From: JAAYCI01 sp047972265
GTDB lineage: Bacteria; Bacillota; Clostridia; Oscillospirales; Ruminococcaceae
Reading direction: 5' to 3'
DNA: 57,759 nucleotides
Assembly (NCBI GenBank): GCA_047972265.1
Contig: JBKEAM010000019.1
Coordinates: 1-57,759, forward strand
The number at the start of each line of letters is the position of its first letter. Position 1 is the stretch's first letter. Below are positions 15,975 to 24,265 of this stretch, one piece after another. Under the pieces are notes generated by a model. That model made no database searches. It had not been told where the DNA came from and saw only the letters and a list, made by a program, of their open reading frames with translations. The position numbers were made by a program, and so were the translations under genes.

Positions 15975-18593
15975 ATGGCAGAGACAATAGAGCGTGGACC
16001 TGTAACCGATGTAGAAACATTTAAGGAGCTTTTAAAATGGGTTAAAAAAGCGCAAAAAGAATATTCTACTTTTAGCCAAGAGCAGGTAGATAAAATCTTT
16101 TTTGCAGCGGCTATGGCCGCCAACAAAGCCCGTATCCCGTTGGCAAAACAGGCTGTGCAAGAAACCGGCATGGGCATTGTAGAAGATAAGGTAATTAAAA
16201 ACCATTACGCCAGCGAATATATTTACAATTCTTATAAAGATGCCAAAACCTGTGGCATCATCGAAAAAGACGAAACCTATGGCTACACCCGTATTGCCGA
16301 GCCTTTGGGCATTATTGCTGCGGTTATCCCTACCACCAACCCCACCAGTACCGCCATTTTTAAAACCCTGCTGGCCCTTAAAACCCGCAACGGCATCATC
16401 ATCAGTCCCCACCCCCGTGCAAAGGGCAGCACCATTGCAGCAGCCAAAACCGTGCTGGATGCAGCGGTAGCAGCGGGTGCGCCGCAAGACATCATTGGCT
16501 GGATAGATGTTCCTAGCCTCGAGCTTTCTAACCTTGTAATGCGCGAAGCCGATACCATTTTGGCTACCGGCGGCCCCGGCATGGTAACAGCCGCTTATTC
16601 TTCGGGCAAACCGGCCGTAGGTGTAGGCGCGGGCAATACCCCGGCTATTATAGATGATTCTGCCAACATCCTTATGGCCGTTAACTCCATCATCCACTCC
16701 AAAACCTTTGATAACGGTATGATCTGCGCCTCCGAGCAAAGCGTAATTGTACTGGATAAAGTATATAAGCAAGTAAAAGACGAATTTGCCGCCCGTGGCT
16801 GCTACTTTTTAAACAAAGCCGAAATTGAAAAGGTGCGCAAAACCATTATTATAAACGGCGCGCTCAATGCCAAAATAGTAGGCCAACCCGCCGCCAAAAT
16901 AGCCGAGATGGCCGGTGTTAAGGTAGACCCCGCCACCAAAATTTTAATAGGCGAAGTAGAAAGCACAGATATCAGCGAAGAGTTTGCACACGAAAAGCTT
17001 TCTCCTGTACTGGGCATGTACAAAGCCAAAACCTTTGAAGAAGCATTGGATAAAGCAGAAACCTTGGTAGAAGACGGCGGCCACGGCCACACCTCTTCCA
17101 TCTATTTGGACGAAAGAACACAGCCGCAGCGTCTGGCAGAGTTTGAAAAACGAATGGAAACCTGCCGCATTTTGGTAAATACCCCCTCTTCCCACGGCGG
17201 CATTGGAGATTTGTATAACTTCCGCCTGCTTCCTTCTCTCACACTTGGCTGCGGCAGTTGGGGCGGCAACTCGGTGTCCGAAAACGTAGGCATCCAGCAG
17301 TTGCTAAACATTAAAACAGTGGCCGAGAGGAGAGAAAATATGCTGTGGTTCCGTACACCCCCCAAGGTTTATTTTAAACGAGGCAGCCTGCCTGTAGCCT
17401 TGCAAGAGCTTAAATCGGTCATTGGTTCTAAAAAAGTTTTCATCGTAACAGACGAATTCCTGTATAATAGTGGTATGACAAGGCGCGTTACCGAGCGCCT
17501 TGACGAAATGGGCATTGCACACACCACCTTCTTTGATGTAGCACCCGATCCTACGCTGGCATGTGCAAAACAAGGTGCAGCGGCTATGTCCGCTTTCCAG
17601 CCCGATTGCATTATAGCGGTGGGCGGCGGCAGCGCAATGGACGCAGCCAAAATTATGTGGGTGATGTACGAGCATCCCGAAGTAGACTTTTTGGATATGG
17701 CCATGCGCTTTATGGACATTCGCAAAAGGGTATATACCTTCCCCAAAATGGGAGAAAAAGCCTACTTTATTGCAGTGGCAACCACAGCCGGTACCGGCAG
17801 TGAGGTTACCCCCTTTGCGGTTATTACCAACGAAAACACCGGAGAAAAATATCCCCTGGCAGATTACGAGCTGCTACCCAATATGGCCATTGTTGATGCA
17901 GACCTGATGATGACCATACCCAAGGGTCTTACCAGTGCCAGCGGTATAGACGCTATGACCCACGCACTGGAAGCCTATGCCGATATGCTGGCAACCGACT
18001 ATACAGACAGCTTGGCAATTGGCGCCCTTAAAATCATCTTCGAATACCTGCCCCGTGCCTACAATAACGGCGAAAACGATGCGGTTGCGCGCGAAAAAAT
18101 GGCCAATGCCTCCACCATGGCCGGTATGGCGTTTGCCAACGCATTTTTGGGTGTGTGCCACTCTATGGCGCATAAGCTGGGTGCTTTCCACCATCTGCCC
18201 CACGGCATCGCAAACGCCCTTATGATTAACGAAGTGCTGCGCTTCAACGCGGCCGAAGTTCCCACTAAAATGGGTACCTTCCCTCAGTACGACCATCCCC
18301 ATACACTGGCCCGTTATGCCGAGGTTGCAACCGCTTTGGGGCTTGCAGGCAAAACCGACGAAGACAAACTAAATGCCCTGATTGAAAAGATTAATACATT
18401 AAAAGAAGAGGTGGGCATTAAAAAAACCATCCGCGATTATGGCGTGGATGAAAAAGACTTTTTGGCCCGGCTGGACGAAATGGTGGAACAAGCCTTTGAC
18501 GACCAGTGCACAGGAGGCAACCCCCGCTACCCGCTGATGAGCGAATTAAAAGAGATGTACTTAAACGCATATTATGGAAAGGCAGGGAAATAA
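15975..18593 (+). CDS. adhE: Bifunctional acetaldehyde-CoA/alcohol dehydrogenase
   Basis: 872 residues, full length for AdhE. The N-terminal half is a CoA-acylating aldehyde dehydrogenase (AEPLGIIAAVIPTTNPTST, VGVGAGNTPAIID, and the catalytic cysteine in FDNGMICASEQSVIV near residue 255). The C-terminal half is an iron-dependent alcohol dehydrogenase (IIAVGGGSAMDAAKIMWV, TTAGTGSEVTPFAVI; iron ligands in SGIDAMTHALEAY and CHSMAHKLGAFHHLPHG). It reduces acetyl-CoA to ethanol, regenerating two NAD+, and normally assembles into spirosomes. Control by Rex is indicated by the box at 15912. The ATG at 15965 is out of frame, so 15975 is the start, with AAAGG about 10 bases upstream. Confidence 0.98.
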   Translation: MAETIERGPVTDVETFKELLKWVKKAQKEYSTFSQEQVDKIFFAAAMAANKARIPLAKQAVQETGMGIVEDKVIKNHYASEYIYNSYKDAKTCGIIEKDETYGYTRIAEPLGIIAAVIPTTNPTSTAIFKTLLALKTRNGIIISPHPRAKGSTIAAAKTVLDAAVAAGAPQDIIGWIDVPSLELSNLVMREADTILATGGPGMVTAAYSSGKPAVGVGAGNTPAIIDDSANILMAVNSIIHSKTFDNGMICASEQSVIVLDKVYKQVKDEFAARGCYFLNKAEIEKVRKTIIINGALNAKIVGQPAAKIAEMAGVKVDPATKILIGEVESTDISEEFAHEKLSPVLGMYKAKTFEEALDKAETLVEDGGHGHTSSIYLDERTQPQRLAEFEKRMETCRILVNTPSSHGGIGDLYNFRLLPSLTLGCGSWGGNSVSENVGIQQLLNIKTVAERRENMLWFRTPPKVYFKRGSLPVALQELKSVIGSKKVFIVTDEFLYNSGMTRRVTERLDEMGIAHTTFFDVAPDPTLACAKQGAAAMSAFQPDCIIAVGGGSAMDAAKIMWVMYEHPEVDFLDMAMRFMDIRKRVYTFPKMGEKAYFIAVATTAGTGSEVTPFAVITNENTGEKYPLADYELLPNMAIVDADLMMTIPKGLTSASGIDAMTHALEAYADMLATDYTDSLAIGALKIIFEYLPRAYNNGENDAVAREKMANASTMAGMAFANAFLGVCHSMAHKLGAFHHLPHGIANALMINEVLRFNAAEVPTKMGTFPQYDHPHTLARYAEVATALGLAGKTDEDKLNALIEKINTLKEEVGIKKTIRDYGVDEKDFLARLDEMVEQAFDDQCTGGNPRYPLMSELKEMYLNAYYGKAGK

Positions 18594-18594
18594 C

Positions 18595-19347
18595 ATGAGA
18601 TTTGGTAAGATCATTGCCGAGCGTCCAAACAAAACCATCTACCGGGACGGTATGCAAACGGTAAAAGTGTTTGGAATGGATTTTTCGAAATCGGATATTC
18701 TGAGCGAGGCCCTCAACCAGGCACGGGTAGAAGAAACGGGTCTTGCCATTCCCAAGGTTATTGAGGTAAGCAAAACAGAAGACGGCCGCTGGGCCATTAT
18801 AAGCGAGTTTATAGAGGGCAGAACCCTTGCCGAGATAATGGAAGAGCAGCCGCAAAACATGCCGGCTTTGCTAGAGCGCTTTGTGGACATCCAACTGGAA
18901 ATGCATAAAAAGCGGGCGCCGCTGTTAAACCGCCTGTACGACAAAATGCATTATAAAATAGACCAAACCACTTTGGATGACGCCACCAAGTACGACCTGC
19001 ACACCCGCCTGTCATCCCGCCCTAAAAGAGAAAAACTGTGCCATGGAGATTTTAACCCCAGCAACATTATTATTACACCAAACGATGAAGCCTATGTTAT
19101 AGACTGGAGCCATGCAACACAGGGTAGCGCCTCGGCCGATGTGGCCCGTACTTACCTCTTATTCCAACTGCAAAACGAAACCGAAACAGCCGAAAAATAT
19201 GTAGACCTGTTTTGCGAAAAAACAGGTACCCCAAAAACCTATGTGCAGGGGTGGCTGCCCATTGTGGCTGCTAGCCAAAGCGTTAAAGGAAAACCCGAAG
19301 AACGCGAGTTTTTACTGCGCTGGGTAAATGTAATGGATTACGAATAA
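18595..19347 (+). CDS. Phosphotransferase-family protein (APH/choline kinase fold)
   Basis: 250 residues from ATG 18595, only 1 base after the adhE stop, so it is co-transcribed and translationally coupled with adhE. The kinase-fold core is clear: catalytic loop LCHGDFNPSNIII (about 143-155) and metal-binding VIDWSHATQGSASADVAR (about 163-180), with an N-lobe around residues 15-75 (TVKVFGM, KVIEVSKTEDGRWAIISEFI). The family includes aminoglycoside, choline and fructosamine kinases; similar clostridial genes are annotated only as APH-family phosphotransferase. The link to ethanol formation is unexplained. It might be a metabolite kinase or a regulator of AdhE. Confidence 0.85.
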   Translation: MRFGKIIAERPNKTIYRDGMQTVKVFGMDFSKSDILSEALNQARVEETGLAIPKVIEVSKTEDGRWAIISEFIEGRTLAEIMEEQPQNMPALLERFVDIQLEMHKKRAPLLNRLYDKMHYKIDQTTLDDATKYDLHTRLSSRPKREKLCHGDFNPSNIIITPNDEAYVIDWSHATQGSASADVARTYLLFQLQNETETAEKYVDLFCEKTGTPKTYVQGWLPIVAASQSVKGKPEEREFLLRWVNVMDYE

Positions 19348-19353
19348 CAAATA

Positions 19354-19395
19354 AAAAAGGCCGCTCTTACACTAAGGTAAGGGCGGCCTTTTTTG
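19354..19395. terminator. Bidirectional terminator between adhE operon and LCP operon
   Basis: Arms AAAAAAGGCCGCTCTTAC and GTAAGGGCGGCCTTTTTT pair with one mismatch around a short loop. A and T runs on both sides suit the two converging operons. Confidence 0.9.
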
Positions 19396-19473
19396 TTAAA
19401 AATACTGTTCCACTTTTGGCGTAAACATGTGTAAAAATATTTTGTCCAATAAATGTCGAGGTGATTTGTACAT

Positions 19474-20646
19474 TTATGCGTTTGGTTCCACATCTATTTC
19501 GCTGCCGCCCTCATCCGTGTACAGCTGGCCCATTGTTTGTATATTGGGCGGGTACAAGGGTACCGATGAGGGTATCTTTATTTTGGGTGCCTTTAAATCA
19601 TCAATTTCTACTTCATCGCCATAGGTTCTAAAGTAGGTGTTTAGTATTTCTGCCATGCCGGGTTGAGAGCCATCCTGCGGCCCATATAAATCTATAATGT
19701 AAAAATAACGGTCTAAATGCAAAGGGTCGGTATCCCACTCGGCGGTTTTGGTGGCACCGGGGGCAAGGCAAAACATAATATTTTCGGGCGTAAGTTTAAG
19801 GGCGCTAAAGGCAAGGTCAAACAAATCGGTTGTTTCAAAATCTGTAAGGCAATGCTCTTTAATAATGGGCAAAAGCTTAACACAATCTATGGGTGTCAGG
19901 TTCATAAACCGGCGAAAAAGGGCAGAGTAAAAATGCCGCTGGTTTTCCAGCCTGTCTATGTCAGACCGTTCAAATCCCTTTCCATAGCGGTTGCGTACAA
20001 AAAAGTTTACAGCATTGCTGTCCAGCCACTGCCAGCCCTCTTGCAGAAGGTTGCCCTTGTAATTCATTTCTTTTGGCACGTATACCCGCAGACCGTTAAA
20101 AATATCCACAATCTCCAGCAGGCTTTCCATGTTTATTGCAATGTAATGGTCTATCGGCAGCGCGTACTGGTCGGATATGGCCGTGGCGAGATTATTAATG
20201 TAGTTCTCGGTGTCGGGGCCGGTAACTAGCAGCGAGTTTATCTTTGCGTCCGAATTTGGTATTTCATCCACATATGTATCCCGGGGTATCTGTATGCCGG
20301 ATAATCGGTTGTTTTTTAAATCAAAGTGCAGATACAAAATTACATCGGTAAGGCCAAGACCCTCGGGGTAGGTGTCTGTGGGCTTGCGGTAAATGCCCAC
20401 AAACAAAATGTTTACAACATCCCCCTCATACTCTTTTGGGGTATACAGTCCGCTTTCAAGGCTGCCCGCGTGCCCTGTGTCCAAAGCCTGCTCAACATTA
20501 AAATACAGGGCAGCAAAAAGCGAAGTGCATAAAATAACCAAAGCAAACAGTATGCATATGGCAGCTGTGGCAACCTTCTTTTTTACAGAAAAGCGCTGGC
20601 CTTTTTTATCATCCTCTTTTGTCGGTAATTTTTGCAGTTGCGGCAT
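19474..20646 (-). CDS. LytR-CpsA-Psr (LCP) family wall-polymer ligase
   Basis: 390 residues. A short basic cytoplasmic head precedes one membrane segment (about 24-48), and the rest is outside the cell. The LCP domain spans about 75-260: GDVVNILFVG, LTDVILYLHFD, LSGIQIPRDTYVDE, DIFNGLRVYVP, and the catalytic block VRNRYGKGFERSDIDRLENQ ending in RHF, which keeps the Arg, Asp and Arg residues that bind the pyrophosphate. LCP enzymes move glycopolymers such as teichoic acid or capsule from undecaprenyl pyrophosphate to peptidoglycan or protein. It is the last gene of the BlaI operon, 14 bases after the M56-LCP fusion. It could attach the polysaccharide made by the 26-51 kb locus, which has no LCP gene of its own. 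Confidence 0.92.
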   Translation of the reverse strand: MPQLQKLPTKEDDKKGQRFSVKKKVATAAICILFALVILCTSLFAALYFNVEQALDTGHAGSLESGLYTPKEYEGDVVNILFVGIYRKPTDTYPEGLGLTDVILYLHFDLKNNRLSGIQIPRDTYVDEIPNSDAKINSLLVTGPDTENYINNLATAISDQYALPIDHYIAINMESLLEIVDIFNGLRVYVPKEMNYKGNLLQEGWQWLDSNAVNFFVRNRYGKGFERSDIDRLENQRHFYSALFRRFMNLTPIDCVKLLPIIKEHCLTDFETTDLFDLAFSALKLTPENIMFCLAPGATKTAEWDTDPLHLDRYFYIIDLYGPQDGSQPGMAEILNTYFRTYGDEVEIDDLKAPKIKIPSSVPLYPPNIQTMGQLYTDEGGSEIDVEPNA

Positions 20647-20660
20647 GTTTGCCTCCTTTT

Positions 20661-22613
20661 TTAAGCAACCTCTAAAGGTATCAGGCCGTACCCATCAACT
20701 GCTGCCCCTGCATCTACAAACGTGCTGGCAGATATCCCGCTGTTGGGCAGCAGCATATCGATTAGCTTTATGGCATTTTCAGGCAGTACAAAATATTGGT
20801 TTATAATGCTAAGCAATGCTTCTTTATCGGGAAAAAGAGAATTCTCGTAAACCGTAACAGGGCAGCGCACCACATAGGCACTTTTAAGCTGCTTAAATCC
20901 TACTGCTAAAGATAGTATTTCGCTGTGGGTAAGGTCGGTATCAATGCGGGGCAAAAACGTTTGCAAAAGGTTGGCGGCGGTTTCAAGAGAAATATTATTT
21001 GAAAAAGGCTTAAATGCTGCGGCATAAAAGGCCTGGTGTATTTCAAGTTGCTGCCATGTGCCGGTGGCGTACTGCCGCTGCCGTACAATAAACTCTGCAG
21101 TGGCGCCGTCTATCCTGTGGGTTCCCTGCGGTACAATATTTCCCATTGTATCGGTTACATCATAGGGTATATACATCTCTATGCCGCCAACGGTATCTAT
21201 TACGTCCCGCAAAACGGCAAGGTCTATTGCAATGCTGTTGTCTACCGGCAGCCCCAAAGAGCGAGAAAGAATATCTGCATTTTTTTCTCTGCTTTGCTGC
21301 ATGGTAAGGTTTTCTTGGTATATGTTTCGCAAAGGCCCGTCATCGGGCAGCAAAACGGCATCCCGCGGTATTTGCAGTATACTTACACTGTCATTTTCAA
21401 CATCATAGTGCAGGTATAAAATCATTTCTGCACGGTAAAAGTCTTCTTCATGGTCATCGCTGTTTTCCATGCCAAGTATCAGTAAATTCCATTCTTTTCT
21501 GTCGGTTTTTTTAAAAACATCAACCTTTACTTCTGGCAAAAGCTGTCCCGAAGAACTGTCCATAGCATTAAAAGCAATCAAGCTTCCCGCAAGTAAAAGG
21601 GCAGCCAATAGCAGGCTTAACACCATAATGCCCCGGCGTTTGTTTTGCTTACCCGCAATTACAGCCAGGCGGTTTTTTAGCTCCTGCTTGCTGCCCGCTA
21701 AGGTTGCAGCCAAAGGGCCGCTGCGCCCGCAAGCAGAAGAAAGCAGTATTTGCCCGTGGGCAAGGCGGTATTCGGCATTGGTATTTTTTACCACCAGTTC
21801 ATCGCAAGAGGTTTCGGTGTACCTCTCGGTCATAAACAGCATCAACCATGCTGCCGGGTTAAACCAATGTACAATGGCGGCGGTAAGCGTAATTGCTTTC
21901 CATACAATGTCTTTTCTTTTGGCGTGTATCATTTCGTGCTTTAGCGCCCCGGCGTAGTTGGCACTGGCCTGCATTTTTTGGGGCAACAAAATACACGCCT
22001 TAAAAAAGCCTATCAACATTGGCGTATGTACAGTGGGGTTATAAAAAACCGCTAGCTCTTTTGTGTATCCTGCTTGCTGCCTTGTTTCTTGCAGCAGGGC
22101 AAGCATGGTGCTGTCCTTTACGGGTGTATTCCATCTAAAAAGCCTACGCCGATACAAGGTGTACTTTAGTATGTGTGCTATGTAAAGTACCAGCATTCCG
22201 CCCATCCATATAATACAAACCACTTGCAGGATAGAAAAGCCGGGGGAAACATTTGGTGTTGTTACATCTGCGGCAGGTTCTTGCATGCTGTTCTGCTCAG
22301 CATCATTGGCTGCCGGGGCATCCTGTTCTATAGGCTGCGCCAATATTTCGGGTGCCGGCACAACGGGGCTGGATGCCTCCGTAGTATCGGCTGCAAACAG
22401 CGGTGTTGTAGGGACATTTACCTGTATGGGCGCCAAAGGAAGCGCAAAAATAGCGGGTATTAGCAGGCGTACAGCAAGCAAAATCCATAGCTTGTGCAGC
22501 ATCCCTTGTTTATAGCGTTTGCCAAATAGCAGGCAAAAACCTGCCAGTAAAAGCATGGGGAAGAAAAGAGAAAGGCTTATTTTTATAAAGGAGATAAAAA
22601 TAGTTTCCATCAT
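20661..22613 (-). CDS. M56 (BlaR1/MecR1-like) membrane protease fused to an LCP domain
   Basis: 650 residues. Residues 1-350 form the BlaR1-type module: membrane segments near 7-30, 42-60, 128-148 and 329-348. The zinc site HEMIH is at 226-230, with a probable third ligand in ERYTETSCDELV (263-274). Where BlaR1 has a penicillin-binding sensor, this protein has an extracytoplasmic LCP-like domain (about 374-540): WNLLILGMENSD, YRAEMILYLHYD, SILQIPRDAV and VIDTVGGIEMYIP. The LCP catalytic block here reads VRQRQYATGTWQQLEIHQ: the first arginines remain, but the Asp and later Arg are lost, so the domain may bind rather than transfer. It overlaps the BlaI gene by 4 bases. Inference: it senses a lipid-linked glycan and triggers BlaI loss. 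Confidence 0.9.
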   Translation of the reverse strand: MMETIFISFIKISLSLFFPMLLLAGFCLLFGKRYKQGMLHKLWILLAVRLLIPAIFALPLAPIQVNVPTTPLFAADTTEASSPVVPAPEILAQPIEQDAPAANDAEQNSMQEPAADVTTPNVSPGFSILQVVCIIWMGGMLVLYIAHILKYTLYRRRLFRWNTPVKDSTMLALLQETRQQAGYTKELAVFYNPTVHTPMLIGFFKACILLPQKMQASANYAGALKHEMIHAKRKDIVWKAITLTAAIVHWFNPAAWLMLFMTERYTETSCDELVVKNTNAEYRLAHGQILLSSACGRSGPLAATLAGSKQELKNRLAVIAGKQNKRRGIMVLSLLLAALLLAGSLIAFNAMDSSSGQLLPEVKVDVFKKTDRKEWNLLILGMENSDDHEEDFYRAEMILYLHYDVENDSVSILQIPRDAVLLPDDGPLRNIYQENLTMQQSREKNADILSRSLGLPVDNSIAIDLAVLRDVIDTVGGIEMYIPYDVTDTMGNIVPQGTHRIDGATAEFIVRQRQYATGTWQQLEIHQAFYAAAFKPFSNNISLETAANLLQTFLPRIDTDLTHSEILSLAVGFKQLKSAYVVRCPVTVYENSLFPDKEALLSIINQYFVLPENAIKLIDMLLPNSGISASTFVDAGAAVDGYGLIPLEVA

Positions 22614-22999
22614 TGTTCTTCCTCCTTAAGTTTTTTCAGGTAGTCCTCCAGTTCTTTTATTTCATCATCTGTCAGCCCTTTACCATCGTACAGGGCGACC
22701 ATAAACGTAGTGGGGCTGCCCCCAAACAACTTATTTATCACCAGCGTACTTTCGTACTGCATGTATTTGTGCTGGCTTATAAGGGCAAGGTATAAATACC
22801 CCTTGCCTTCCTTTATTCTTTCTACAAATCCCTTGTTTTCTAAACGCCCTATCAGGCTTAGTACAGTGGTGGGGGCCCACTCATCTTCTTTGTTTAAAAG
22901 CTGCTCCAATTGCGCGCGGGTAAGGGGAGTAGCCGCCTGCCAAAGTGCCTGCATTATTTTCAATTCCGAATCGGGGAGCCTTTTTATTTCATTGTCCAT
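22610..22999 (-). CDS. BlaI/MecI-family transcriptional repressor
   Basis: 129 residues, the normal BlaI length. The winged helix is at about 8-75 (LPDSELKIMQALWQAATPLT, then WAPTTVLSLIGRLENKGFVER, KEGKGYLYLALI), and C-terminal helices provide the dimer interface. BlaI repressors are inactivated when the M56 protease encoded beside them receives a signal. Here that protease is the next gene, overlapping by 4 bases. The start is ATG 22999, behind AAGGAG. Two dyads of the BlaI type cover its promoter, so it should repress its own operon. Confidence 0.95.
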   Translation of the reverse strand: MDNEIKRLPDSELKIMQALWQAATPLTRAQLEQLLNKEDEWAPTTVLSLIGRLENKGFVERIKEGKGYLYLALISQHKYMQYESTLVINKLFGGSPTTFMVALYDGKGLTDDEIKELEDYLKKLKEEEQ

Positions 23000-23018
23000 G
23001 GTAGTGTCTCCTTTGATC

Positions 23019-23034
23019 TTCTACAAATGTAGAA
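23019..23034 (-). promoter_or_regulatory. BlaI-type operator 1
   Basis: TTCTACAAATGTAGAA is a perfect dyad of the TACA-N2-TGTA type bound by BlaI/MecI proteins (their classic half site is TACA/TGTA). It lies between the promoter and the ribosome binding site of the repressor gene. Confidence 0.85.
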
Positions 23035-23043
23035 CTTTGACTT

Positions 23044-23072
23044 ATTCTACAACTGTAGAAGATAGAAGTCAA
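23044..23072 (-). promoter_or_regulatory. Promoter of the BlaI / M56-LCP / LCP operon
   Basis: On the minus strand TTGACT (23072-23067), a 17-base spacer and TAGAAT (23049-23044). Operator 2 overlaps the spacer and the -10 box. Confidence 0.88.
23045..23060 (-). promoter_or_regulatory. BlaI-type operator 2
   Basis: TTCTACAACTGTAGAA, nearly identical to operator 1, with the two centres 26 bases apart (about two and a half helical turns). It covers part of the spacer and the -10 box. Confidence 0.85.
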
Positions 23073-23251
23073 GTTTTTTACTTTATGTAATAAAACACGC
23101 ATATATCTATTTGCTTGTTGCCTTTTGTCTTTTTTGCGGTACTGCCTGGCGTATTGCGTATGGATGCAAAAGCACCCCCACCTGTTTGAAAACAAAAGGA
23201 TGAATATGATACGATTGATTCAATCCAAAAACAAAAAAGGGTGAAACAACC

Positions 23252-24124
23252 ATGCACATTAAAGAGGTAATAAAAAACATAAAGGGCAGCCAAAGGCTTT
23301 GCTTTGCCTGCGCCAAAAATGATATGCAAACCTTGTTTGAAAATGTAAAAAAACATCATGCCAATTTGGGTGTGGTACGTGCCGAAGAACCCCTAAACGA
23401 GCGCCTGACAGCCGAGGAATACCTCTCTTTTTTTGCAGATTTATGGCAGTGTAAAAACAAAATGGCGCATACGGCACAGGCGTTGGGCATAACCGATTTT
23501 TTTGAAGTAAACATAGCGCGGCTAACCGAAGGGCAAAAAAAGCGGGTGGCTCTGGCGCGTGAGGGGATGCACGAAGTAAAAACCTATTATTTTGAAGAAC
23601 CTCTTGCTGCCCTAAACCAGCAAGAGCGCAGCCTTGTTTTAGAATGGATGGATACCCTGCCGGAAGAAGCAGGGATAATCACCGCCTCTACTGCTAACGA
23701 GGATGTAAGCCTGCTGCCGGGAGAAGAATGGCAGCTAAATATGGGCCAAGCACGGCAAATACAAAGAGAGAATGCCCCTGTGGCTCCTCTGGTGGTAGAT
23801 AAAATACCCGCCCGGCGGGAAGATTCGGTTTTTCTATTCAACCCCGGAGATATCGAATACGCCGAAAGCGCCGATGGAAAAACTGAGCTTACCGTAAAGG
23901 GGGAAAAATATCAGTGTGCCAGTAGCCTAGAAGAACTGGAAATCAGGCTTGTTGGGTATGGTTTTTACCGCTGCCATCGCTCTTACCTTGTAAATATGCA
24001 AAAAGTGTACGAAATTGTACACTATACCCGCAACAGCTATACCATCCGGCTCGAAAATAGCTCTCAAGAAATCCCCCTTAGTAAGGGCCGCATAGAAGAA
24101 ATGAAGCAACTATACAGATTTTAA
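23252..24124 (+). CDS. LytTR-type regulator with a degenerate ABC-ATPase domain
   Basis: 290 residues. The first 175 resemble the second half of an ABC transporter ATPase: TAEEYLSFFADLW, a signature-like IARLTEGQKKRVALAREG (about 89-106) and a Walker-B-like VKTYYFEEPLAALN. No Walker A loop is present, so ATP hydrolysis is unlikely. Residues about 190-290 are a LytTR DNA-binding domain (FNPGDIEYAESADGKTELTV, YGFYRCHRSYLVNMQKVYEI, IPLSKGRIEEMKQLYRF). It is likely a regulator of the exporter just downstream. The pseudo-ATPase part might let it sense the real ATPase by mimicking a subunit. The ATG at 23252 follows AAAGGGTG. Confidence 0.85.
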   Translation: MHIKEVIKNIKGSQRLCFACAKNDMQTLFENVKKHHANLGVVRAEEPLNERLTAEEYLSFFADLWQCKNKMAHTAQALGITDFFEVNIARLTEGQKKRVALAREGMHEVKTYYFEEPLAALNQQERSLVLEWMDTLPEEAGIITASTANEDVSLLPGEEWQLNMGQARQIQRENAPVAPLVVDKIPARREDSVFLFNPGDIEYAESADGKTELTVKGEKYQCASSLEELEIRLVGYGFYRCHRSYLVNMQKVYEIVHYTRNSYTIRLENSSQEIPLSKGRIEEMKQLYRF

Positions 24125-24265
24125 TTCTCTTTTAAAGCAAAACCGGCTCCGTTCAACCCCCGTTTTGCTCCATTTGCCCGCTTTTAAGTGCAGGCAGCAA
24201 ATAAAACAGATAAAATATAGTTACAACAAAAACGGCTGCCAAGCTATTTCAAAGGAGGATTCAGG

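Noticed and set aside
16032..16772. 246-codon minus-strand frame within adhE
   Set aside because: It is antisense to a clearly conserved enzyme, has no ribosome binding site and no recognisable domain.
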